The position numbers and the translations under genes were made by a program. A DNA stretch of 64,000 nucleotides from Candidatus Tisiphia endosymbiont of Dascillus cervinus (lineage in GTDB: Bacteria > Pseudomonadota > Alphaproteobacteria > Rickettsiales > Rickettsiaceae), in assembly GCF_964026405.1 (NCBI RefSeq), contig NZ_OZ032146.1:1-64000 (forward strand), given 5' to 3'. Position 1 is the stretch's first letter, and each line of letters opens with the position of its first letter. Shown piece by piece: positions 19,104 through 28,840 of this stretch. The notes below the pieces were generated by a model that was not told the origin of the DNA, did not search any database, and saw only the letters and a list, made by a program, of their open reading frames with translations.

Positions 19104-20248
19104 ATGTCAATATCTTGAATTTTATACTTACTAAGAGAGGTTTTATGTTTGGTAAAACCAAGCAGCATCCCCGTAGCAATGGCTATAGCAAGAGTTGAAG
19201 AACCACCATAACTAATAAAGGGTAACGTCATACCTTTGGTTGGCAATAAATTCAAGGTTACACCAATATTAATGATTGCTTGTAACCCTATTTGGGAAAT
19301 AATACCACTTGCTGCTAATTGAATAAATTTATCTTCTTCATTAATAAGTTTAAGTAAACTACGAATAACTATAAAAGCAAATATCCCTACAATGATTAAA
19401 CAAATAATTGCCCCAAATTCTTCACCAGCAACAGCAAAGATAAAATCAGTATGCGAATCCGGCAATACTTGTTTTACCGCTCCTTCACCAGGACCACGAC
19501 CGTATAAACCTCCATGCTCAAACGCCCTGATTGACTTACCAACTTGGTAATTACTACTACTATCAGGATCCAAGAAACTATTAATCCTTTTTGTTACATG
19601 AGGAAGCCAAAAGTAAGCTGCTGTAACCCCAAATACCAACATAAAAGCAGCAAGTATAATCCAAAATATCGGCATACCAGCAATAAAAAGTTGAATACCA
19701 AAAACAGCAGTCACCATCACTAACATACCAAAATCTGGCTGGATAATTAATAATAAAGCAACGATACTATAAAGACTTATGCAAATAGAAAAACTTGGAA
19801 TTTCATCTTCAAATTTCAGCGATAATATCCAGCCTGCCACCACTGCAAAAAATGGTTTTACAAATTCTGAAGGTTGTACAGAGAGACCTAGAATATTAAT
19901 CCAACGAGTAGCCCCCTTAACCTCATAACCATAAAATCTAACTAAAATTAATAATAATATACTACCAATAAACCCTAGAATTGAGAATCTTTTTAACCAT
20001 TTTCTTGAGAAAAAAGAAAAAAAAATGATTAGTAACAAAGCACTAGCAAGGTAGAATAATTGTCTAGATGCAAAATAATACTCATTAAGTCCAATTCTAT
20101 TTGCTACTGCTGATCCTGATGTAGTAACCAACATTATACTAAACACAAATAGGATTACTAAAGCAATAATCATTTGCTGGTCAATACTACGCCACCACCA
20201 TTTTATATAGTTGTTAGACAATTCATTATTATGATTATCTTTGATCAT
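19100..20248 (-). CDS. ftsW: Peptidoglycan glycosyltransferase FtsW
   Basis: FtsW is the SEDS-family septal glycan polymerase that works with FtsI. The protein has about ten membrane helices and the family blocks GATRWINILGLSVQPSE, DFGMLVMVTAVFG, HGGLYGRGPGEGAVK, DSHTDFIFAVAGEEFG and TKGMTLPFISYGGSS. I place the start at 20248 (MIKDNHNNELS), which overlaps the murD stop by 14 bp. The frame is open further upstream to 20326, but that longer start lies inside murD and adds an atypical extension. It sits between murD and murG, the usual division/cell-wall order. Confidence 0.95.
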   Translation of the reverse strand: MIKDNHNNELSNNYIKWWWRSIDQQMIIALVILFVFSIMLVTTSGSAVANRIGLNEYYFASRQLFYLASALLLIIFFSFFSRKWLKRFSILGFIGSILLLILVRFYGYEVKGATRWINILGLSVQPSEFVKPFFAVVAGWILSLKFEDEIPSFSICISLYSIVALLLIIQPDFGMLVMVTAVFGIQLFIAGMPIFWIILAAFMLVFGVTAAYFWLPHVTKRINSFLDPDSSSNYQVGKSIRAFEHGGLYGRGPGEGAVKQVLPDSHTDFIFAVAGEEFGAIICLIIVGIFAFIVIRSLLKLINEEDKFIQLAASGIISQIGLQAIINIGVTLNLLPTKGMTLPFISYGGSSTLAIAIATGMLLGFTKHKTSLSKYKIQDIDI

Positions 20249-21743
20249 GGGTAGCAATAATATTATATAATTTAATAAATAATTCTCCGCGTTCCTCAAA
20301 ATTTTTAAATTGATCGTAGGAAGCACAAGCTGGGGCTAGCAGAATATTCTTTATACCCCCCATATCCTCCATTGCATCTCTAAAGGCAGAATTAAAAGCC
20401 TCCGTTAAATCTTGACAAATTTGGTAATCTACCTTGCCATTAAGGAATGATGCAAAAAGATATTTATCTTGACCAAAAAGATAAGCCTTACGAATTTTAT
20501 AAAACCATGGTTCTATATCTGTTATTCCTCCTTCTTTTGCTATCCCCCCAGCTAACCAATATATATTATCAAGCGATGAGATGGATTTAGAAGCAGCAAT
20601 ACCATTGGTAGCTTTGCTATCGTTATAAAAATTTATTCCTTGTATACTCTTCTGCTTTGAAGAATTGGTTTCGCAAAACTGCGGGGTATTCGCGTACTCA
20701 CGTACTTCATGTACGCCTAGTCCGCTCGCCCCTTGTTTTACGTTCCAATTCTCCAAATCATTTGAGTATATTGTACCAACATATTGCATTCTATGTGGTA
20801 ACCCCTTAAATAGCCCGATAGCGGCAATTATTTGTTCTGGTCTTGCCCCTATAATTCGACAAGCTGCATAACTAGCGGCAATATTTTCTTGATTATGTAT
20901 ACCTTGTAGATAATTATTATTATGGAAATTAATAGTAATAGGTTCAAAAATATTGTCATAAATAATATTATTACAAATTGATACTCCTTTATTAAGAATT
21001 TCACAAGTAGAGATTGGTACTACATTTGTTCTATTTTCCTTTTGTAATTCTAGAGAAATATTCTTGGTAATTTCATTATCAACACTAATTATAGCAAATG
21101 AATCTTTATCTATTCGATCAAAGATCTTTTTTTTAGCAGCAATATAGCCTTGCATATTATTATGTCGGTCTAAATGATCTTGCGTGATATTAAGAAGCAC
21201 CACAATTTTGGCTTTAAAACTGTTTAATAAATCTAATTGGAATGAGGATAGCTCCAATACATATCCTTTACTATCTAACCTCATAGCCAAAACAGGAAAA
21301 CCTATATTTCCTCCAACTTGATAATCAAAACCACAAGATTGTAAAATATGACCGGTTAAAGCAGTGGTAGTACTCTTACCATTAGTACCAGTTATGCCAA
21401 TGAAATTAGCTGCTTCAGCCTCTCTTAACCTAACTTCCTCAAATAACAGATCTATATCTGAAGTTATCGGTATATTATAAGAATTAGCCATTGTAACAAT
21501 GTCATGAGACAAAGGAATACCTGGACTCAGTAGAATCTTATCAAGATTTTGCCACTGCAGATCAGATAAGCTAACAAGACTATCACCCCCATAGATTTTG
21601 GTAAAAGCATCCCGACTGCTCTTTGCTTGATCATAGCAAATTACTTTAGCTACTTTATTCAGTACTTCCCAAGCAGCTATACCAGTCTTACCCAAACCAA
21701 CTATACCTATCTTCTTATGTTTTTGTGAAAGAAACGATGCCAT
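20235..21743 (-). CDS. murD: UDP-MurNAc-L-Ala:D-Glu ligase MurD with internal RPE insert
   Basis: MurD adds D-glutamate to UDP-MurNAc-L-alanine in cytoplasmic peptidoglycan synthesis. The protein has a Rossmann N-domain (IGIVGLGKTGIAAWEVL), the ATP loop IGITGTNGKSTTTALTGHIL, LNITQDHLDRHNNM, and the C-domain with NFYNDSKATNGIAASKSI. At 502 residues it is about 50 longer than usual because a type A palindromic element (residues about 325-367, YSNDLENWNVKQG to TNSSKQKS) is inserted near the centre/C-domain junction, just before the NDSKATN block. The rest is intact. It overlaps ftsW. Confidence 0.95.
   Translation of the reverse strand: MASFLSQKHKKIGIVGLGKTGIAAWEVLNKVAKVICYDQAKSSRDAFTKIYGGDSLVSLSDLQWQNLDKILLSPGIPLSHDIVTMANSYNIPITSDIDLLFEEVRLREAEAANFIGITGTNGKSTTTALTGHILQSCGFDYQVGGNIGFPVLAMRLDSKGYVLELSSFQLDLLNSFKAKIVVLLNITQDHLDRHNNMQGYIAAKKKIFDRIDKDSFAIISVDNEITKNISLELQKENRTNVVPISTCEILNKGVSICNNIIYDNIFEPITINFHNNNYLQGIHNQENIAASYAACRIIGARPEQIIAAIGLFKGLPHRMQYVGTIYSNDLENWNVKQGASGLGVHEVREYANTPQFCETNSSKQKSIQGINFYNDSKATNGIAASKSISSLDNIYWLAGGIAKEGGITDIEPWFYKIRKAYLFGQDKYLFASFLNGKVDYQICQDLTEAFNSAFRDAMEDMGGIKNILLAPACASYDQFKNFEERGELFIKLYNIIATHDQR
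20643..20770. repeat. Type A palindromic element inside murD
   Basis: A 128-bp insert, tatactcttctgctttgaag to caaatcatttgagtata, translated in frame. Its near-identical twin (same length) is in the O-antigen-ligase gene at 26507-26634, translated as YSNDLENWNVRQG. The central gtactcacgtacttcatgtac is strongly symmetrical. Confidence 0.95.
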
Positions 21744-21916
21744 AATTTTTAGGCTTACCTTGTTTTACTTATGTTTACTATTTACATTACTGAGCTGCAT
21801 TTTGACTAAAAATCACTCAAATAATTTAGTAAGATTGTATTTTTTCTAAACTCATCAAGGGTTTTTTCTTTATCACACTTGGTGAAATAATAAGAAACGA
21901 GAACTATATTAACTCC

Positions 21917-23338
21917 TTAAGATTTCAAGAATTTTGTTGCTGAATTTTCAGCAATCTCTGACTTATTATCAAGCTCATTACTTAAAGACCTTACATTACT
22001 TTTAAATTGTTTAAATTTTGCTAATTGCTTGCCAGCAAGTTCTATGCCTGGAGTAGATTTAACGTGCATAGGGTTTATGTTCTTACCACCTATTTTAACT
22101 TCATAATGTAAATGTGGTCCAGTAGTTCTACCAGTACTACCAACATACGCAATAACTTGACCTTGTTTAACTATACTTCCTAGCTTAAGATTTTTAGCAA
22201 AATTAGAAGCATGAGCATAAGCAGTTGATAGATTTTGACTATGTTTAATCTGTATAAATTTTCCGTAGCCAGATTTCCATCCTATTTCAGTTATCACCCC
22301 ATTACCTGCAGCATAAATCGGCGTACCAGTTGGAGCAGCAAAATCAACACCTTTGTGCATTTTAGTATAGCCTAAAGTAGGATGATGTCTATTACCATAA
22401 TGAGAAGAAACTCTAACTAATTTAACAGGTGTTCTAAGCAAACTTCTTTTGACACTTTTACCATCCTCAGAAAAGAAATCATGATTATTTTGTGCATTAT
22501 TTGGAGAATATCGAAAAATATTATATTCCTTACCAGATAAATTAAGTGATACATATAAAACCTTACCATGATGAGAAAATTTACCATCCTCGGTAACAAA
22601 TTTTTCGGTTATAACAGTTACAGTATCACCACTCTTAATTTGACGTTGAAAATCAATTTGATAACTATATGAGTTGATCATTTCAATTATACTATTACTC
22701 GATAACCCTAACGATTTTAAAGCTGACATAAAGTTTGAATTAATAACTACCGACGATTTAGTTAATAGCTTATTGAAAACTTTGGTTACGTCTCTTGCAA
22801 GGAAATCTTCACCTTCTCTAATAATTTCTAAAGATTTAACTTTATCATACGCTATAGTCAGTTTATTTAATGTACGTGATTCAGAAGCAAGGTCTTCATC
22901 ATCTTGTTCAATAATCTTTATTTCGTAATCGAAAACCAGTTGCTGCCCTATCTTCAGAGAAGATTCAATATTTTTATCTTTTGCTATTTTTATAATTTGG
23001 GTTATTTCTTTATTTGGAATTTGTTGATGCAAAAGTATTGCCTTTAATGTATCACCTTTTTTGACTGTTATAATTTGGGAGATTTCATTTGATAGTTCTT
23101 CTGAAGATTCAAGTATCTCTGGCTCTGCTATAGTCATTGACATAGTATCACTAACGAACTTATTGATCGATAAAGATACAAAAGTAGCAAACCCCATAAA
23201 AAGGAATATAGAAAAGTATGAAAAAATGACCCTAAATTTAAACTTAATCTGCGGGTTTGTTAATATAAGGCGGATAATAGATTGCATTAATGCTAACTCT
23301 AGTGATATTGATTCATAAGAAAACAAATAACTAACCAA
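21917..23338 (-). CDS. M23-family cell-wall peptidase with LysM-like domain
   Basis: A 473-residue murein endopeptidase-like protein. It has a membrane anchor near residues 37-60 (FRVIFSYFSIFLFMGFATF), a LysM/OapA-like segment (ITVKKGDTLKAILLHQQI) and a C-terminal M23 domain. The zinc site is seen as YTKMHKGVDFAAPTGTPIYA and GPHLHYEVKIGG; YAHASNF supplies a further histidine. All metal ligands are present, so a catalytically active peptidase or an EnvC/NlpD-like amidase activator is possible, and the intact HxH favours activity. A start at 23287 (MQSIIRLILTN) gives a more typical N-terminus. It lies upstream of murD on the same strand. Confidence 0.9.
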   Translation of the reverse strand: MVSYLFSYESISLELALMQSIIRLILTNPQIKFKFRVIFSYFSIFLFMGFATFVSLSINKFVSDTMSMTIAEPEILESSEELSNEISQIITVKKGDTLKAILLHQQIPNKEITQIIKIAKDKNIESSLKIGQQLVFDYEIKIIEQDDEDLASESRTLNKLTIAYDKVKSLEIIREGEDFLARDVTKVFNKLLTKSSVVINSNFMSALKSLGLSSNSIIEMINSYSYQIDFQRQIKSGDTVTVITEKFVTEDGKFSHHGKVLYVSLNLSGKEYNIFRYSPNNAQNNHDFFSEDGKSVKRSLLRTPVKLVRVSSHYGNRHHPTLGYTKMHKGVDFAAPTGTPIYAAGNGVITEIGWKSGYGKFIQIKHSQNLSTAYAHASNFAKNLKLGSIVKQGQVIAYVGSTGRTTGPHLHYEVKIGGKNINPMHVKSTPGIELAGKQLAKFKQFKSNVRSLSNELDNKSEIAENSATKFLKS

Positions 23339-23442
23339 AAATTTAAATATTTTTAGTTTTCATTTGATCTTTATGTAGTGATCCTACCAATATGGAGTAT
23401 AGAAAAATAAATTACAATAAAAATATTACTAAAGTTTTACTT

Positions 23443-24552
23443 CAAAACTTACGCTATGTAAGGTTCTAAATAGCGTAAAGAGGGTGAACGTAACTGCTGT
23501 TGCATATAATGATCTAAAAGCCCTAACTTTATTTGATAAACCGTCTTACCTATTTTGTGTGCAGTTCTTTTTAGAAAAGCCCACACTAAAAATGCACAAC
23601 TAATGTGATTACGCTGGATGCGTTGTTTTCTGCATTGGCATCGTTCTATACCGGTAAGTTGCTTGATTTCTCTATGCATGCTCTCAATTACCCAACGAAA
23701 GCCACACTCATCTTGTACGGCTTTAGAAGATTTTTGAGTTTTGTTATTGGTAACAATATAATCAACTCTGTTGGTAGAAACAGTAAGTTTAAACAAATTA
23801 ACATGCTTATCTTTTGCAAAGCCCTTTATATGAATCTCCACTCCGCTCTTAATTTCCTCATCTGAAAACGTTAACTTGCTAACAGCTTTATAAGGCTTAG
23901 AAGAGGAAGTTTTAGTAACGTTTCTATTTGCTTTAATAGGAGCATAATAATATTTACCCAAGGAATCAACATGTTGCATAATTTTATGCGTAGCATACCA
24001 TGTGTCAAAAAGCACAGTTTGAAAAGGAATCTTTTTGCTATACACAGCATTATTTAACATATTTAATAGGTGTTCTACTTTTGTCGCTCCATCATGTTCG
24101 GGCGAAAAAATTCGGTAATCTATTACCCAAAACTTATTAATATCCGGATTATAATATACCAAACTTACTACTCCTATACCAGTAGTAATACCACCTGTAG
24201 CCCCACTGTACTGTGATCTAGCAATTTCTATTTTCTTGGTATTTCTTTTATTTAACACCGTATCATCAAATATTGTATATCCGTTAGGCGATAAAATAAC
24301 ATCATCCTTAATATGTTCCCATAACAAAGAAGGTGTATATTTTTCATTTTTTAAAAATCTATTAATAACATCATGGCTACATTTTTTGGCATGTTCAGCA
24401 TAGTAGGTCAAACTATAATTCTTTTGACTCACTATTAGAAATTGACAGTAATCTGTCCTATTAACTGGTATTGCTTGCAATTTTATCCTCTTGGCATTTG
24501 TAAATTATACTCAACATAATGTACCATTTTTTTTCTCATAGCGTAAGTTTTG
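23443..24552 (-). mobile_element. IS701/IS4-like insertion sequence, copy 2 (complete)
   Basis: A 1110-bp element with perfect 16-bp terminal inverted repeats and a 4-bp target duplication, actt, at 23439-23442 and 24553-24556. It lies between the M23 peptidase and DUF2155 genes and appears not to break either. It matches copies 1 and 3 almost base for base, implying recent spread. Confidence 0.96.
23449..24480 (-). CDS. DDE transposase of IS copy 2
   Basis: A full 343-residue transposase ending QQQLRSPSLRYLEPYIA. It carries YTIFDDTVLNK, VLFDTWYATHKIMQ and RWVIESMHREIKQLTGIE, which hold the presumed DDE residues. The stop codon lies 6 bp from the end of the element, and some 70 bp upstream of the start contains its own promoter region. 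It is identical in protein sequence to copy 3 as far as I can compare, and is probably the active form. Confidence 0.95.
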   Translation of the reverse strand: MQAIPVNRTDYCQFLIVSQKNYSLTYYAEHAKKCSHDVINRFLKNEKYTPSLLWEHIKDDVILSPNGYTIFDDTVLNKRNTKKIEIARSQYSGATGGITTGIGVVSLVYYNPDINKFWVIDYRIFSPEHDGATKVEHLLNMLNNAVYSKKIPFQTVLFDTWYATHKIMQHVDSLGKYYYAPIKANRNVTKTSSSKPYKAVSKLTFSDEEIKSGVEIHIKGFAKDKHVNLFKLTVSTNRVDYIVTNNKTQKSSKAVQDECGFRWVIESMHREIKQLTGIERCQCRKQRIQRNHISCAFLVWAFLKRTAHKIGKTVYQIKLGLLDHYMQQQLRSPSLRYLEPYIA

Positions 24553-24654
24553 ACTTATTTTAAACTACTAGCGATGAATTACACTATCATAAAATTTTAT
24601 ATATACAATTTTGCTGCATGCTAGTATAATTCAGCACAGTCCAAATTCGGTGAA

Positions 24655-24760
24655 ATTATAGATTGCTTCGTCGACCTACGGTCTCCTCGCTAATAGACGT
24701 TTTATAGACGTATATGTCTATTAGCGAGCGAACGTACATGAGTGTGGCAATCCATAATAT
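24655..24760. repeat. Degenerate type D repeat
   Basis: Reads attgcttcgtcgacctacgg, ctcctcgctaatagacg and the inverse cgtatatgtctattagcgag, ending ggcaatcc. It resembles the type D core and forms a local inverted repeat around ctaatagacgttttatagacg. The rest of the 289-bp spacer between IS copy 2 and the DUF2155 gene has nothing else I can name. Confidence 0.55.
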
Positions 24761-24841
24761 TAAAGCCCATTCGAGATAATAATTAGTTAATTCTTATCCC
24801 GAATTGGGGCAAATTATAACTTAAAGAATTGTTATTTTCGC

Positions 24842-25360
24842 ATGTTGCAGAAATTGATGAAGCACCTTATATTTGCTAGTATAATGGGGTTTTTATGTAT
24901 TCTTTCTTCTTATGGACAAGCTGAAGATACTACCCAAAATATGGAATTCCTTGATACTACAGATGAAAGTAATGAATTAGAAAAAGATCATAATTTTACT
25001 GAGCATGTTGCTGATTCTAATAACTTACCTAATATACAAAATAATGTTGAACATTCAGAATTAAAAACTTACAGTATTGGTAAGGTTATTTCTTTAAATA
25101 AAATCACAGCAACATCAAAGGAGCTGGTATTAAAGCCTAATGAACCACAATATTTTGGTAATATTCAAATTAAACTTCATAAATGTATTAAAAATCTTGA
25201 TCCTTACAATGAGGATAATTACATGCTATTAACCATTACAGAGCATAAAATTGATGAGGATGCTATGTTAATTTTCCAAGGATGGATTATCTCGTCAAGT
25301 ATCTCAGTCTCCACCTTTGAACATCCTATTTATGAAATCTTTGCTAAAAATTGTTTATAG
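24842..25360 (+). CDS. DUF2155 exported protein
   Basis: A 172-residue protein with a signal peptide (HLIFASIMGFLCILSSYGQA), an acidic low-complexity middle and a C-terminal domain matching the DUF2155 pattern: paired cysteines in KLHKCIKNLDPYN and FAKNCL, with FQGWIISSSISVSTFEHPIYE between. The family occurs across alphaproteobacteria in the periplasm; its role is unknown. It is followed by the O-antigen-ligase gene, whose ATG is 11 bp beyond its stop, so the two are probably co-transcribed. Confidence 0.85.
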   Translation: MLQKLMKHLIFASIMGFLCILSSYGQAEDTTQNMEFLDTTDESNELEKDHNFTEHVADSNNLPNIQNNVEHSELKTYSIGKVISLNKITATSKELVLKPNEPQYFGNIQIKLHKCIKNLDPYNEDNYMLLTITEHKIDEDAMLIFQGWIISSSISVSTFEHPIYEIFAKNCL

Positions 25361-25371
25361 GATATTTAAGA

Positions 25372-26799
25372 ATGATACAATCCCTGTTTTACATTTTAGT
25401 AATGCTATTTCCAGTAGTTGGATTGATTTCTGGTTTTTCTGCTGCAGTAACAGTTCCTCTGTTGTTATTAACTATATTAATTGCTTTGCGAGATAAAATC
25501 TTTATTCATTTTAAATACGCCACTATTAAAAAAACTTTGTTATCCAATTGGAAACTGGAATTACTATTTTGTCTTTGGTGTCTTATAACAAATTTTTATT
25601 CACCTAATTACCCCTCCTCTTTATTTAACTATCTACAGGTTTGTTTAATTGTTCTAATAGGATTTATCGTAAATAGCAATATTGACAAATTATCCATAAA
25701 TATAAGTAAAATAAAAATATACTTTATTATAGGAATAATAGCAGCAATTGCTTTGTTTTTTATAGAATACGCATCTCACGGTATTATAACAAGGGCTTTC
25801 CGTACTATTTTTCAGCCAAAATCTTCAAGTCAATTCTTTTTATTCATTCTTGACCGTGGGTGTTCTTTATTATCAGTTCTTTCATGGGTAGCGATAGCTA
25901 TAATTATATCATATCATAGATATTTATTAGCACTAATATATTACCTGATAATTTTTTATTTGCTCTATATCTCAGATAGCCTTGCAAGCTTTTTAGCATT
26001 TACCGTAGCTGGATTAGTATTTTTAACAAATAGGCTGTTAGTAACCAAATCACTGCAATCTGTTTTTTTGAAATTATTTACCCTTGCTATGATATCTGGT
26101 TCAATATTAATGCCGATAATTGCCTATAAAATACAACCACATTATGCCTCAGATCACTATGCCAAGTTTCTACCAGACTCTGCTAAGCACCGTGTATTTA
26201 TTTGGCACTTTGTTGCTGAACAAATTATCAAGAAACCAATTTTAGGTCATGGATTTGCTTCATCAAGAAATTTTAAAATTGATGAGAAACAAATGATTAG
26301 CTATAATCAGTGGACGTGGTCTCCCCTTCCTCTACACCCACATAATAATATAATGCAAATTTTATTGGAAACGGGCTTAATAGGTTTGATATTATTTTTA
26401 TCTTTAATTTACAAATATATTCAAAAAATTAGTAATATATCCTTAGTGCAGTCTTCTAAAAGTGGTAAAATAAATCGAACGACTGAAAATAACAAAAAAA
26501 TAGGTGTATACTCAAATGATTTGGAGAATTGGAACGTAAGACAAGGGGTGAGCGAACGGAGCGTACATGAAGTACGTGAATACGCGAATACCCCGCAGTT
26601 TTGCGAAACCAATTCTTCAAAGCAGAAGAGTATAGATGTATTAAATTACAAGTCAGTTGCCTATGCTTGCTTTATAAATTATTATATAATAGGTATGATT
26701 TCATTTAACATTTGGCAAATATGGTGGGTTTGCAGCTCTTTTGGAGCGATGATTTTGTTTAAGTTACTTCTTTCAAAATCACAGGAGTATAATTACTAA
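25372..26799 (+). CDS. O-antigen ligase / Wzy-type membrane protein with RPE insert
   Basis: A roughly 475-residue inner-membrane protein with about ten helices and the Wzy_C/O-antigen-ligase periplasmic loop, seen as HRVFIWHFVAEQIIKKPILG and LPLHPHNNIMQILLETG. Such proteins ligate or polymerise surface polysaccharide. ATG at 25372 is preferred to a TTG at 25351, which overlaps the previous gene. A type A palindromic element (26507-26634) adds about 43 residues in a loop after the conserved HPHNN region, just before the last helices. The TAA stop overlaps the nuoA start by one base. Confidence 0.86.
   Translation: MIQSLFYILVMLFPVVGLISGFSAAVTVPLLLLTILIALRDKIFIHFKYATIKKTLLSNWKLELLFCLWCLITNFYSPNYPSSLFNYLQVCLIVLIGFIVNSNIDKLSINISKIKIYFIIGIIAAIALFFIEYASHGIITRAFRTIFQPKSSSQFFLFILDRGCSLLSVLSWVAIAIIISYHRYLLALIYYLIIFYLLYISDSLASFLAFTVAGLVFLTNRLLVTKSLQSVFLKLFTLAMISGSILMPIIAYKIQPHYASDHYAKFLPDSAKHRVFIWHFVAEQIIKKPILGHGFASSRNFKIDEKQMISYNQWTWSPLPLHPHNNIMQILLETGLIGLILFLSLIYKYIQKISNISLVQSSKSGKINRTTENNKKIGVYSNDLENWNVRQGVSERSVHEVREYANTPQFCETNSSKQKSIDVLNYKSVAYACFINYYIIGMISFNIWQIWWVCSSFGAMILFKLLLSKSQEYNY
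26507..26634. repeat. Type A palindromic element inside the O-antigen-ligase gene
   Basis: A 128-bp insert, tatactcaaatgatttggag to gcagaagagtata, read in frame as YSNDLENWNVRQG to TNSSKQKS. Same length and reading frame as the murD insert, which lies in inverted orientation on the chromosome but in the same sense relative to its gene. Confidence 0.95.
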
Positions 26800-27173
26800 T
26801 GTTGGAAACATCTAATATTTTACAGGAATACTTGCCTATAGCTGTGTTTTTTGGTATAGCATCAGTTTTGTCATTGGTAATAGTTACATTGCCAAGGCTT
26901 TTAGCTCCTCAAAAATATAATAAGGCTAAGTTGGATAGTTATGAATGCGGATTTGAACCTTTTGGTGATGCTAGAAGCAAATTTGATGTACGTTTTTATC
27001 TAGTAGCTATTTTATTTATTATTTTTGATCTAGAAATAACTTTTTTGGTGCCATGGGCTATTACGCTTGGACAAATTGGTAAATTTGGTTTCTTCTCAAT
27101 GATGTTTTTCTTATTGGTACTTACCATCGGTTTTGTATATGAATGGAAAAAAGGAGCTTTAGACTGGGAGTAA
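26799..27173 (+). CDS. nuoA: NADH-quinone oxidoreductase subunit A
   Basis: NuoA is a membrane subunit of respiratory complex I. The 124-residue protein has three helices and the family blocks [20 protein letters not shown] and [20 protein letters not shown], ending [12 protein letters not shown]. Length is normal. The start overlaps the ligase stop and nuoB begins 4 bp after its end, so the three nuo genes form one unit. Confidence 0.98.
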   Translation: MLETSNILQEYLPIAVFFGIASVLSLVIVTLPRLLAPQKYNKAKLDSYECGFEPFGDARSKFDVRFYLVAILFIIFDLEITFLVPWAITLGQIGKFGFFSMMFFLLVLTIGFVYEWKKGALDWE

Positions 27174-27177
27174 TGAC

Positions 27178-27711
27178 ATGCAAGCAAAGATAGATCTATA
27201 TGATCAAGATAAGCTCCTTGAAGAAGAAATTTCAAATCGAGGATTCCTTATAACTAAACTCGACGATTTGATAGGCTGGGCTAGATCTAATTCACTTTGG
27301 CCTATGAGTTTTGGTCTTGCATGTTGTGCAGTAGAAATGATGCAAGCTGCTGCTAGCCGCTATGATATGGATCGTTTTGGCATGTTGTTTAGACCAAGCC
27401 CTCGTCAATCTGATTTAATGATAGTTGCAGGGACATTAACAAATAAGATGGCTCCGGCTCTTAGAAAAGTTTATGACCAAATGACTGAACCTAAGTGGGT
27501 TCTGTCAATGGGAAGCTGTGCCAATGGTGGTGGTTATTATCACTATTCATACTCAGTAGTACGTGGCTGTGATCAGATTGTTCCAGTAGACGTATACGTG
27601 CCAGGCTGCCCTCCAACTGCTGAAGCTTTGATTTATGGTTTAATGCAGTTACAAAAGAAGATTAGAAGAACTACTAGATTTAGAGAAGGTGACAATGGAA
27701 AATATCATTGA
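27178..27711 (+). CDS. nuoB: NADH-quinone oxidoreductase subunit B
   Basis: NuoB carries iron-sulfur cluster N2 next to the quinone site of complex I. The 177-residue protein contains [33 protein letters not shown] and [17 protein letters not shown], which supply the four cluster cysteines, including the tandem CC pair. It overlaps nuoC by 23 bp. Intact. Confidence 0.98.
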   Translation: MQAKIDLYDQDKLLEEEISNRGFLITKLDDLIGWARSNSLWPMSFGLACCAVEMMQAAASRYDMDRFGMLFRPSPRQSDLMIVAGTLTNKMAPALRKVYDQMTEPKWVLSMGSCANGGGYYHYSYSVVRGCDQIVPVDVYVPGCPPTAEALIYGLMQLQKKIRRTTRFREGDNGKYH

Positions 27712-28291
27712 CGACTTAATAAAAAATCAGGAGCTTGAGATAACTGCTTTGCCTATAAATGATTTGAATATACATTTTACTAGCTATAAAGCTGGTATAG
27801 AAAGTTTGCTACCATTTTTATCGGCAATTAAGGAATCTGAGGATTTGCGTTTTACTGTGCTAACAGATATATTTGCTGCTGATTTCCTAAACCGCTCTAA
27901 TCGGTTTGAGATAGTGTATAATTTACTGAGTCTTAAATTAAATAAACGTATATTAGTAAAAATTGAGGCTGGAGAACATGACATAATCCCCTCAGTTACC
28001 AAAATATTTAGTGCTGCTTGCTGGTATGAACGCGAAGCATATGATATGTTTGGAGTAATTTTTGCTGGGAGTCATGATAATCGTCGTATTCTAACAGATT
28101 ATGATTTTGTCGGTCATCCTCTCAGAAAAGACTTCCCATTAACGGGTTACGTGCAGGTTAAATATGATGAGAATCTTGCAAAAGTAGTATATGAGCCAGT
28201 GAAACTCGACCAACCATATAGAGAATTTGATTTTTCATCAAGTTGGCAAGGACCAAGTTATGTATTACCTGGAGATGAAAAGGCGAAGTGA
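27689..28291 (+). CDS. nuoC: NADH-quinone oxidoreductase subunit C
   Basis: NuoC is the 30-kDa peripheral arm subunit of complex I. The 200-residue protein shows [20 protein letters not shown] and [19 protein letters not shown], the family signature. It is complete. The usual next gene, nuoD, does not follow; instead there is a type C repeat and two small unknown frames, so the complex I cluster is interrupted here. Confidence 0.97.
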   Translation: MTMENIIDDLIKNQELEITALPINDLNIHFTSYKAGIESLLPFLSAIKESEDLRFTVLTDIFAADFLNRSNRFEIVYNLLSLKLNKRILVKIEAGEHDIIPSVTKIFSAACWYEREAYDMFGVIFAGSHDNRRILTDYDFVGHPLRKDFPLTGYVQVKYDENLAKVVYEPVKLDQPYREFDFSSSWQGPSYVLPGDEKAK

Positions 28292-28326
28292 AATAACTGT
28301 CATCTTTGTCTTTTTGATTATGGTAT

Positions 28327-28478
28327 ACTGTTCGTAAATGAAGAGTTGGTAGACGATAGTATAACTTCAAGAAGAGCTAGGCAGTAGCAAAGTCGAGCGG
28401 CGTAGCGTACATGAGTAACGGAGCAGCTTCGATCTTTGGTCGCGGGAACGCCAATTCTTGAAGTTCTACCTGAGCATA
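28327..28478. repeat. Type C palindromic element after nuoC
   Basis: Begins ctgttcgtaaatgaagagttgg (in part, gaagagttggtagacgat) and contains gtcgagcggcgtagcgtacatg, ending gttctacctgagcatat. A related copy upstream of atpH (39062-39213) begins gaagagttgatagacgat, and a split third copy lies near 15515-15940. Confidence 0.8.
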
Positions 28479-28579
28479 TATTCCAGGGAAATAATACTTG
28501 CAAAATTGCTTTTTACTAATTATGTTACTAATCATGTTAATGGTGCAATTAGTTTCATAATTTTATTTTAAAAGATATC

Positions 28580-28840
28580 ATGTTAACAATACTAGACTTA
28601 GAAGATTTTAAAACCAGTAAAAAAAATAATTCAAAGAAGTTGTTTTCAGCTGTTAGTGGTGATTTGCTGGATGCAATAAACGCAGGTAGTTTTTCTAGGT
28701 GTTACGGTCTTATCTTACGGTCTTTCGATGACTATAATTTAAAGCAAGTAAATGAAAATTTGCATGAATGTGCAGTATTTGACTTGGTATTAAGTCTATT
28801 ACAGCATAAAACATCTGATGACTGCAATACAATTCCTTAA
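28580..28840 (+). CDS. Hypothetical small protein, possibly first half of a frameshifted gene
   Basis: An 86-residue frame (LTILDLEDFKTSKKN...) with no family I know. It contains INAGSFSRCYGLILRSFDDY, which resembles ANSFSRLYDSLRNLN in the following frame. The two frames overlap by 23 bp in different phases. An original single protein with two short repeated motifs, split by a one-base change near 28840, is plausible. Location after nuoC suggests an inserted accessory gene. Confidence 0.5.
   Translation: MLTILDLEDFKTSKKNNSKKLFSAVSGDLLDAINAGSFSRCYGLILRSFDDYNLKQVNENLHECAVFDLVLSLLQHKTSDDCNTIP

Noticed and set aside
23605-23865. An 86-codon plus-strand frame inside each copy of the IS (also at 4773 and 57609)
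   Set aside because: Antisense to the transposase core, with no ribosome site; conserved only because the IS copies are nearly identical.
25351-25371. TTG at 25351 as start of the O-antigen-ligase gene
   Set aside because: It lies inside the DUF2155 gene; the ATG at 25372 with ggatatttaag before it fits the family N-terminus better.
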